DNA of 5,781 nucleotides, from NCBI GenBank assembly GCA_002171495.2, contig NHEU02000027.1, positions 29,057 to 34,837 of the forward strand. Direction: 5' to 3'. The DNA comes from Alphaproteobacteria bacterium TMED93. GTDB lineage: Bacteria > Pseudomonadota > Alphaproteobacteria > TMED109. Of this stretch, positions 1-5,781 are shown in pieces (the stretch's first letter is position 1; every line of letters begins with the position of its first letter). The notes under the pieces are model-generated. The model was not told the origin of the DNA. It worked only from the letters and a program-made list of their open reading frames with translations, and ran no database searches. Both the position numbers and the translations under genes were made by a program.

Positions 1-305
1 TAGTGTCAGTTAAAATTGTTAACTCGTTAAAGGAAGCAATTAATCATATTAATTTTTACAGTTCAGGACATACTGATGCCATCATAACAGAAAGCAATTA
101 TACTGCTAAAAGATTTCTTGAAAGTGTAAATAGTGCAATTGTAATGCATAATACCTCTACTCAATTCGCAGATGGAGCTGAATTTGGATTAGGAGCAGAA
201 ATTGGAATATCTACAGGAAAGTTACATGCAAGAGGTCCTGTAAGTACGACAGAACTTACTACCTATAAATATATAGTAGAAGGAAAAGGTCAACTAAGGG
301 ATTAA
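1..305 (+). CDS. proA: Gamma-glutamyl phosphate reductase (ProA), C-terminal fragment
   Basis: This is the 3' end of proA, cut by the window's left edge. ProA is a cytoplasmic NADPH-dependent aldehyde dehydrogenase-superfamily enzyme that reduces gamma-glutamyl phosphate to glutamate-5-semialdehyde, the second step of proline synthesis. About 100 residues are visible. They match the ProA C-terminus: the stretch [17 protein letters not shown], the block [19 protein letters not shown], then KLHARGPV and the terminal TTYKYI. The family is about 420 residues long, so roughly three quarters, including the catalytic cysteine, lies upstream. The reading frame runs in from the edge; the GTG at position 3 is an ordinary internal valine codon, not a start. 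The stop TAA at 303-305 lies directly before nadD, and the last codons carry a Shine-Dalgarno-like sequence. Identification is secure. Confidence 0.96.
   Translation, partial: VSVKIVNSLKEAINHINFYSSGHTDAIITESNYTAKRFLESVNSAIVMHNTSTQFADGAEFGLGAEIGISTGKLHARGPVSTTELTTYKYIVEGKGQLRD
295..300 (+). promoter_or_regulatory. Shine-Dalgarno-like site for nadD inside the end of proA
   Basis: The bases TAAGGG lie in the last sense codons of proA. TAAGG matches the 5' part of the full Shine-Dalgarno consensus TAAGGAGGT. The site is followed after 6 nt by an ATT codon (307) in the nadD frame, a normal ribosome-binding spacing. It supports a start for nadD close behind the proA stop, with translation coupled to proA. 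The match is short and falls within coding sequence, so it could be coincidental. Confidence 0.45.
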
Positions 306-306
306 A

Positions 307-900
307 ATTATTTTTTCAAATCAAAACTTAAAAAATTTAAATATTGGCTTGTTTGGTGGGAGCTTTAATCCAGTTCATAAAGGACACTTCCACTTGAGTA
401 ATATTGCCATTAAAACCTTAAAGTTGAAGCAGATTTGGTGGCTGGTTTCTACCCAAAACCCTTTAAAAAAAAATATCCAAGAAAAAACTGTTATGCGACG
501 TTTAAAAGAAATTAAAGATAAAAATAAAAACTACAAAGTAATACCTATGGCTTTAGAATTTAATTTAAAAACTAAATATTCATATGATACTATTAAAATA
601 TTAAAAAAAAGATTTCCTGAAGTAAATTTTTTTTGGATTATTGGAGCTGACAATTTACTTATTATGCATAAATGGTATAATTGGAAAAAGTTATTTTATA
701 TGTGCCCTATAGTAGTTTTTGATAGACCTAATTATTTTTATAAATCAATATCATCAAAGGCTGCAAAATACTTTTCAAAAAACAGAATGCCTGTAAAACA
801 TCTTAATAGCAAAAACAAAGTCCCCTTGCCTAAATGGTCTTATGTTAAAAATAAATTGGACTACAATGCTTCTTCGTTAATAAGAAAAAATGTAAATTAA
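307..900 (+). CDS. nadD: Nicotinate-nucleotide adenylyltransferase (NadD), probable ATT start
   Basis: NadD adenylates nicotinate mononucleotide with ATP to give deamido-NAD, a cytoplasmic step of NAD synthesis. With a start at 307 the protein has 197 residues, a usual length. Visible motifs are the nucleotidyltransferase signature GGSFNPVHKGH (residues 17-27, with the HxGH ATP-binding histidines), SQNPLK (about 48-53), TKYSYDT (89-95), WIIGADN (110-116), VVFDRP, and the C-terminal SSLIR (189-193) that matches the family's SSTxIR. The start is uncertain. The frame is open from 298 (stop TAA at 295-297) and has no ATG, GTG or TTG before the TTG at 349, which lies inside the first beta strand (GLFGGSF) and would remove it. 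In-frame ATT codons occur at 301, 307, 310 and 343; 307 has the best-spaced Shine-Dalgarno-like site and gives a short N-terminal extension, as is common in alphaproteobacterial NadD. The function is secure; the start is an inference. Confidence 0.9.
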   Translation: MIFSNQNLKNLNIGLFGGSFNPVHKGHFHLSNIAIKTLKLKQIWWLVSTQNPLKKNIQEKTVMRRLKEIKDKNKNYKVIPMALEFNLKTKYSYDTIKILKKRFPEVNFFWIIGADNLLIMHKWYNWKKLFYMCPIVVFDRPNYFYKSISSKAAKYFSKNRMPVKHLNSKNKVPLPKWSYVKNKLDYNASSLIRKNVN

Positions 901-901
901 T

Positions 902-1231
902 ATGATAAAAAACTCTTTAAACCTATGCAAATTAATAAAAAAATCTCTATCTAAATACAAAGCTGAAGAAATTATAGTAATTGATTTAAAAAAGAAAACT
1001 AGTATTGCTGATTTTATGATAATTTGTACTGGTACTTCTAATAGACATCTAGTTGCTTTGTCTAATTACCTTAATGAAGATTTAAAAAAGCTACACCTTA
1101 ATATGCTGAATATAGAAGGTCAGAAAGGTGGCGACTGGATAGTTGTTGATGTAGGGGACGTTATAATACATTTATTTAGAAGTGAAGTAAGAGAATATTA
1201 TAACCTGGAAAAAATGTGGGCCCTAAACTAG
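902..1231 (+). CDS. rsfS: Ribosomal silencing factor RsfS (Iojap family)
   Basis: RsfS binds ribosomal protein uL14 on the large subunit and blocks joining with the small subunit, lowering translation when nutrients are scarce. The 109-residue product has the usual family length and is a single Iojap/DUF143 domain. Clear signatures are ADFMIICTGTSNRH (residues 36-49), EGQKGGDWIVVD (72-83), VIIHLF (87-92) and the terminal REYYNLEKMW (97-106). The ATG at 902 lies one base after the nadD stop, so the two genes are probably translationally coupled; no Shine-Dalgarno sequence is visible. The nadD-rsfS pairing is widely conserved in bacteria. In most Alphaproteobacteria rlmH follows, but here the next gene is the envC-like one. 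Confidence 0.96.
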   Translation: MIKNSLNLCKLIKKSLSKYKAEEIIVIDLKKKTSIADFMIICTGTSNRHLVALSNYLNEDLKKLHLNMLNIEGQKGGDWIVVDVGDVIIHLFRSEVREYYNLEKMWALN

Positions 1232-1241
1232 TTTTAAATTT

Positions 1242-2363
1242 ATGAACAACATTAAGCTAAGAAATAATTATATTTCAGATATTAAAAAAGTTTTACTGAT
1301 TAGTATTTTTTTTTTAATTTTAATAATTAAACTACCTTTAGCCGATGATGCTAAAAAACAACTTAAAGAAATTGAAAAAAAGTTAGAGCAGAACCAAAAA
1401 CAACAAAACAAGCTAAAGATAAAACAAAAAAAAATAAATAAAAATATAAAAAATATTGAAAGTATACTGAAAAAAAATGAAAGAAAAATTAATAATTATT
1501 TTTCTGAAAAAAAGCTTGTTGTTTTAGAAATTGATAATAGTAAAAAAAATAAAGAAGAAATACAGAAAGATTTAAATTTGTTAAAAGAAAATAAAAGAAA
1601 AATTATTTATAGTTTAATAAGCGATGATAGTGAGAATAAAAAAAATAATCAGGTCCTAAATACAAATGTATTACTTACAAATATCTATAAAAATATTACA
1701 AATAAAATAGATTTGAATAATAAAAAGCTGAAAGAGACAAATAAGATTATTAAAGATCAAGAGAAAAATCTAGCTAATTTAAAAAATCAGCTAGCCAATA
1801 TTAATAATAAGGTTCTAGAGAACTCAGACTTAGAAACTACTTTACAAGGAGAGAGTCTAATTACACTAATTCAAAGAAAGGAAAAAGAATTAGAGAACTT
1901 TAAAATAAGTAAAAAAGTCAAAGAACTGAGGGCCCTCATAGAAACCTTAAAAACTAGTAGGAATCTATCAAGAAATAGAATTACACAAGAGTATAATCTT
2001 CAAAAAATTGAAAATATTCTTCCAATTAATTTAAAAAATATAGAAAAAATAAGGACAGATACTTCAAAAAAAGGTATATTGCTAACTCTAAAGAAAAAAA
2101 GCTTTTTGACTACTCCTCGAGATGGATTGGTAGTTTATGCTGACTCTTTTAAAGGGTATGGTAATATGGTTATTTTAGATTTAGGAAATAATTACCATAT
2201 AATTTACTCTGGGTTGACAAATATAATGTGTTCAGAAGGTGACTGGCTTAACACAGGAAATATATTAGGAGAAATAAAAATGAAATATAAAGTTAATGAA
2301 GTTTATTTGGAAGTTAGATTTAAAGGTAAAACTTTAGATCCTTCAAATTGGTTAAAATCTTGA
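1242..2363 (+). CDS. envC: EnvC-like murein hydrolase activator with coiled coil and degenerate LytM domain
   Basis: This is probably an exported, non-catalytic activator of cell-wall amidases in cell separation, by analogy with EnvC. The 373 residues begin with a basic segment and a hydrophobic stretch (about 17-34, VLLISIFFLILIIKLPLA) with likely signal cleavage after Ala34. Residues about 37-250 are very rich in Lys, Asn, Glu and Leu with heptad-like spacing, a long coiled coil. Residues about 289-372 are a LytM/M23 remnant: PRDGLVVYADSFKGYGNMVI, then GNNYHIIYSGL, GDWLNTGNILGEI and VYLEVRFKGKTLDPSNWL. The metal ligands of active M23 enzymes are not recognisable: the HxH region reads YSGL, and the His of LHFE-type motifs is Tyr355. 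The FG of the first strand is also not evident. The gene starts 10 nt after rsfS with no clear Shine-Dalgarno site and lies 20 nt before ctpA, as in many Alphaproteobacteria. The domain call is good; the exact amidase partner is unknown. Confidence 0.85.
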   Translation: MNNIKLRNNYISDIKKVLLISIFFLILIIKLPLADDAKKQLKEIEKKLEQNQKQQNKLKIKQKKINKNIKNIESILKKNERKINNYFSEKKLVVLEIDNSKKNKEEIQKDLNLLKENKRKIIYSLISDDSENKKNNQVLNTNVLLTNIYKNITNKIDLNNKKLKETNKIIKDQEKNLANLKNQLANINNKVLENSDLETTLQGESLITLIQRKEKELENFKISKKVKELRALIETLKTSRNLSRNRITQEYNLQKIENILPINLKNIEKIRTDTSKKGILLTLKKKSFLTTPRDGLVVYADSFKGYGNMVILDLGNNYHIIYSGLTNIMCSEGDWLNTGNILGEIKMKYKVNEVYLEVRFKGKTLDPSNWLKS

Positions 2364-2372
2364 ACTTAAATT

Positions 2373-2379
2373 GAGAGGA
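2373..2379 (+). promoter_or_regulatory. Shine-Dalgarno site of ctpA
   Basis: GAGAGGA lies in the 20-nt gap between the envC-like gene and ctpA. Its GAGG core (2375-2378) is 5 nt before the ATG at 2384. It is the clearest ribosome-binding site on the left arm and fixes the ctpA start, suggesting that ctpA is translated independently of the gene before it. Confidence 0.7.
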
Positions 2380-2383
2380 CAAT

Positions 2384-3685
2384 ATGTTTAAAAATAAAAA
2401 ATTATTTATAAAAATCTTATTAGTATTAAAGTTCAATTTAATTAGTTTAAGTAGCTTATTATTTGCTAACCAACAGGATGTTTATAAACAACTAAATCTA
2501 TTCGGAGAAGTCTATGAAAGAGTAAGATCAGAGTATGTTGAACAAATTAAAGATAAGGATCTTATAGAGGCTGCTATTAATGGAATGCTTCAATCGCTTG
2601 ATCCTCACTCTAGTTATCTTAATGCAGAAAGTTTTGAAGAAATGAAAGTACAAACAAAAGGAGAGTTTGGTGGCTTAGGAATTGAAGTTACTATGGAAAA
2701 TGGATTAGTCAAAGTAGTTTCTCCTATAGATGAGACTCCCGCAGCTAAAGCAGGAATATTATCTGGTGATTACATATCTCATATTGATGAAGAAGCAGTA
2801 ATGGGGTTATCTCTATCAGAGGCAGTAGATAAAATGAGAGGTGCGGTTAATACACCAATAATTATTACTGTTATAAGGGAGGGAAAAGAACCTTTTGATG
2901 TAAAAATAGTAAGAGACATTATAAAAATTACATCCGTGAAAACAAAAGCTTATAATGACATAGGCTACTTAAGAATAACTTCTTTTACTCAAAAAACATA
3001 TAAAAATTTGGTAAAACAATTTTCTATTTTAGAAAAAGAAATGAGTGGTAACATGAAAGGCTTAGTTTTAGACCTTAGAAATAATCCTGGCGGTTTATTA
3101 GATCAAGCTATTTCAGTTTCTGATGCTTTTTTAAATAGAGGAGAAATTGTTTCTACTAGAGGTAGAGAAACAAATGCTGAGCAGAGGTTTAATGCCGTAA
3201 AAGGAGATATTACTAAAGGAGTTCCAATAGTCATATTAATTAATGGTGGTTCTGCTTCAGCCTCAGAAATTGTTGCCGGAGCATTACAAGATCATAAGAG
3301 AGGCATTCTAATGGGAACCTCAACTTTTGGTAAAGGGTCAGTGCAAACTATCATTCCAGTAAGTAGCAAAGGAGCTATAAGATTAACTACTGCTCGTTAC
3401 TTCACTCCTTCTGGAAAGTCTATTCAAGCAAAAGGTATAGACCCTGATATTTATGTTCCTCAATCCAAATTAGAAGTAATAGAGAATAATAATTCTAGAA
3501 AAGAGGCAAATTTAAGAGGGCATTTGGATGAAGAAAAATCAGATGCTAATACTAATAAATCTAATAGTAATAAAAATGAAGAACAAAAAACAGAGGTAAA
3601 GTTAAAAGAAGATTATCAGCTTAATAGAGCTATAGACTTGTTAAAGTCACTTAGCGTTTATGATAATCTTAAAAAGGCTTCTTAA
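2384..3685 (+). CDS. ctpA: Carboxy-terminal processing protease CtpA (S41 family, PDZ)
   Basis: This is a periplasmic serine protease that cleaves proteins near their C-termini and, in relatives, processes or degrades envelope proteins and murein hydrolases. The 433 residues begin with a signal peptide (basic residues 3-10, hydrophobic to LFA at 26-28, cleavage likely after Ala28), which is odd in carrying Lys16 within the hydrophobic core. Next come an N-terminal helical region with SLDPHSSYL (71-79), a PDZ domain (about 93-165, with GGLGIEV and PAAKAGI) and the S41 core. The core shows LVLDLRNNPGGLL (227-239), GGSASASEIVAGALQD (288-303) and GTSTFGKGSVQT (311-322). By alignment with known S41 dyads, the nucleophile is Ser292 and the base Lys317 (spacing 25), with Glu295 nearby. 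Residues about 362-408 are a hydrophilic Asn/Lys/Glu-rich linker before a final helix. The frame ends in TAATG, overlapping rppH by one base. The neighbouring envC-like gene fits a shared role in cell-wall remodelling. Confidence 0.96.
   Translation: MFKNKKLFIKILLVLKFNLISLSSLLFANQQDVYKQLNLFGEVYERVRSEYVEQIKDKDLIEAAINGMLQSLDPHSSYLNAESFEEMKVQTKGEFGGLGIEVTMENGLVKVVSPIDETPAAKAGILSGDYISHIDEEAVMGLSLSEAVDKMRGAVNTPIIITVIREGKEPFDVKIVRDIIKITSVKTKAYNDIGYLRITSFTQKTYKNLVKQFSILEKEMSGNMKGLVLDLRNNPGGLLDQAISVSDAFLNRGEIVSTRGRETNAEQRFNAVKGDITKGVPIVILINGGSASASEIVAGALQDHKRGILMGTSTFGKGSVQTIIPVSSKGAIRLTTARYFTPSGKSIQAKGIDPDIYVPQSKLEVIENNNSRKEANLRGHLDEEKSDANTNKSNSNKNEEQKTEVKLKEDYQLNRAIDLLKSLSVYDNLKKAS
3671..3677 (+). 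promoter_or_regulatory. Shine-Dalgarno-like site of rppH inside ctpA
   Basis: AAAAAGG in the last codons of ctpA provides an AAGG core 7 nt before the rppH ATG at 3685. Together with the overlapping TAATG stop-start it supports this start and translational coupling with ctpA. Confidence 0.55.
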
Positions 3686-4179
3686 TGGATAGTAATTGTG
3701 AGTATTACGAAAAAGGATGGAGAGTAAGCGTAGGAATAGTTTTATTTAACTCTAAAAAAAATATCTTCATGGGAGAAAGAATAGATAATAAAGGTGCTTG
3801 GCAAATGCCTCAAGGCGGAGTTAAATTAGATAAAAATGAGTGTTTATTAAATGCTGCAAAAAGAGAGCTTTTTGAAGAAACAGGAGTAAAAAGTATTAAT
3901 TTTATTTGTGAAAGTAATAAGTGGCATTACTATTATTTGCCAAAATTTCTGAGCAAGAAGCTCTGGAAAGGAAGATTTAAAGGTCAAAAACAAAAGTGGT
4001 TTGCCTTTGAGTTCATAGGTAAAGACGATGAAATTAATATTAATCCAGAAGATATAAAGCCTGAGTTTTGTAACTGGAAGTGGGTTACTCCTAATAATGT
4101 ATGCAAACTAATAATTAACTTTAAGAAGGATACCTATGAAAAGGTGCTAAATGAATTTAGTAATATTTACTCTTCATAA
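3685..4179 (+). CDS. rppH: RNA pyrophosphohydrolase RppH (Nudix hydrolase)
   Basis: RppH removes pyrophosphate from the 5' triphosphate end of mRNAs, which triggers decay from the 5' end; some homologues were first described as dinucleoside polyphosphate hydrolases. The 164 residues form one Nudix domain. Family marks are YYEKGWRVSVGIVLFN near the N-terminus, WQMPQGGV (39-46), the Nudix helix REL-FEETGV (60-68, catalytic glutamates Glu61, Glu64 and Glu65), KGQKQKWFAFEF (99-110) and CNWKWV (129-134). In the Nudix box the spacing from Glu52 to Arg60 is the usual seven residues, but the loop between GG and Glu52 (VKLDKN) is two residues longer than in E. coli RppH (INPG). The helix and its glutamates are intact, so activity is likely. 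The ATG overlaps the ctpA stop by one base, and the gene is the last of the plus-strand run. A ctpA-rppH neighbourhood near the ATP synthase genes is common in Alphaproteobacteria. Confidence 0.94.
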   Translation: MDSNCEYYEKGWRVSVGIVLFNSKKNIFMGERIDNKGAWQMPQGGVKLDKNECLLNAAKRELFEETGVKSINFICESNKWHYYYLPKFLSKKLWKGRFKGQKQKWFAFEFIGKDDEININPEDIKPEFCNWKWVTPNNVCKLIINFKKDTYEKVLNEFSNIYSS

Positions 4180-4181
4180 AT

Positions 4182-4204
4182 TATTAATTAAAACCTAGTT
4201 AATA
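4182..4204 (+). terminator. Weak AT-rich stem-loop at the convergent gene ends
   Basis: Bases 4182-4190 (TATTAATTA) can pair with 4196-4204 (TAGTTAATA) in plus-strand RNA, forming nine pairs with one G-U and a 5-nt loop AAACC. It spans the gap between rppH and atpC and enters the last codons of atpC. There are no G-C pairs and no T-run follows on the plus strand; on the minus strand the G-U becomes an A-C mismatch, followed by a weak ATTTAT. It is at best a poor intrinsic terminator and may be chance in AT-rich DNA. Confidence 0.2.
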
Positions 4205-4602
4205 CCTTCAAGAAAACTCACTTCTTCTTCTATAATTTCCTTCTTTTCTAATAAGCCTTTTAACGTGCTCTCATTATTTTCATTTTCAATAGTAGTTAAT
4301 AAGTCAGAAAGCTCTTTTTTGGAAACTCCTATATCAAAGTCTGAGCTTTTTTTAATATAGTCAACTAAAACCTTACAATTATTATTTTCTACTTGCACAA
4401 AGCCACTACCTACAAAATAAGAATGTTCCTTATTTTTTTCTTCTATTATAGTAAGTTTTCCAGGTCTAAGATAAGTTATTATTGGAGCATGCTCAGCTAA
4501 GACTGAGAAGTCTCCGTCCTCTCCCGGAATAACTACCATATCAATATTTCCAACAAAATAATCTTGATCTGGTGATACTAGCTGAAGCTTTAGCTCACTC
4601 AT
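4195..4602 (-). CDS. atpC: ATP synthase F1 epsilon subunit (AtpC)
   Basis: The epsilon subunit is part of the central rotor stalk of the F-type ATP synthase: it joins gamma to the c-ring and its C-terminal helices can inhibit ATP hydrolysis. The 135 residues match the usual length. The N-terminal beta sandwich (about 1-85) carries LKLQLVSPDQDYF (4-16), VVIPGEDGDFSVLAEHAPII (23-42), LRPGKL (45-50) and FVGSGFVQVENN (63-74). The remainder is acidic and lysine-rich helix (about 95-135), so the C-terminal helical domain is present. The ATG at 4602 follows the atpD stop after 3 nt; a possible GAGGT site lies in the end of atpD (4617-4613) with a rather long 10-nt spacer. This is the last gene of the minus-strand unit; its stop lies 15 nt from the end of the convergent rppH. 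Confidence 0.97.
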   Translation of the reverse strand: MSELKLQLVSPDQDYFVGNIDMVVIPGEDGDFSVLAEHAPIITYLRPGKLTIIEEKNKEHSYFVGSGFVQVENNNCKVLVDYIKKSSDFDIGVSKKELSDLLTTIENENNESTLKGLLEKKEIIEEEVSFLEGIN

Positions 4603-4605
4603 TAT

Positions 4606-5781
<1,176 letters not shown>

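Noticed and set aside
3..5. GTG as a start of a 100-residue protein
   Set aside because: The sequence is the C-terminal part of ProA and the frame is open to the window edge; GTG here is an internal valine codon.
297..306. Programmed +1 frameshift joining proA to nadD at AGG-G
   Set aside because: The geometry would allow it, since the nadD frame is +1 to proA, but both proteins look complete and no ProA-NadD fusion is known to me; an ATT start is simpler.
1242..2363. Active M23 metallopeptidase
   Set aside because: The metal-binding histidines are not recognisable in the C-terminal domain, so a non-catalytic activator is the better call.
3548..3590. Tandem repeat in ctpA encoding Asn/Lys/Ser
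   Set aside because: The AATA-rich units are irregular and encode a low-complexity linker common in this family; not a true repeat array.

Overview
The window is an ordinary-looking housekeeping segment of a very AT-rich (roughly 70% A+T by eye) bacterial chromosome. The order proA, nadD, rsfS, envC-like, ctpA, rppH beside atpC/atpD is typical of Alphaproteobacteria. The low GC, 0-20 nt spacings and lysine/asparagine-rich proteins suggest a streamlined or AT-drifted lineage, for example a marine SAR11/HIMB59-like or Rickettsiales-like group. That placement is an inference from gene order and composition; no phylogenetic marker was compared.

Left arm, plus strand, 1-4179: a tightly packed run of six genes that is probably one operon. 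It begins inside the 3' end of proA (proline synthesis). It continues with nadD (NAD synthesis), rsfS (ribosomal silencing factor), an EnvC-like factor with a signal peptide, a coiled coil and a degenerate LytM domain, ctpA (S41 periplasmic protease with PDZ domain) and rppH (Nudix RNA pyrophosphohydrolase). The envC and ctpA products are both exported and act on the cell envelope; the others are cytoplasmic. No promoter was seen, so transcription probably starts upstream of the window.

Right arm, minus strand, 5781-4195: atpD (F1 beta, N-terminus beyond the window edge) followed after 3 nt by atpC (F1 epsilon), the tail of an ATP synthase F1 operon read toward the left arm. The two transcription units converge on 15 noncoding bases (4180-4194).

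There is no mobile element, CRISPR array, tRNA, rRNA or obvious novel system, and no stretch over 300 bases without a gene. The points most worth a second look are: nadD has no ATG, GTG or TTG codon that would preserve its first beta strand, and seems to start at an ATT codon behind a Shine-Dalgarno-like sequence in the end of proA; rlmH, the usual neighbour of rsfS, is absent; the RppH Nudix box has a two-residue loop insertion; and the EnvC-like protein has a strongly reduced LytM domain and a T10 tract in its signal-peptide codons.
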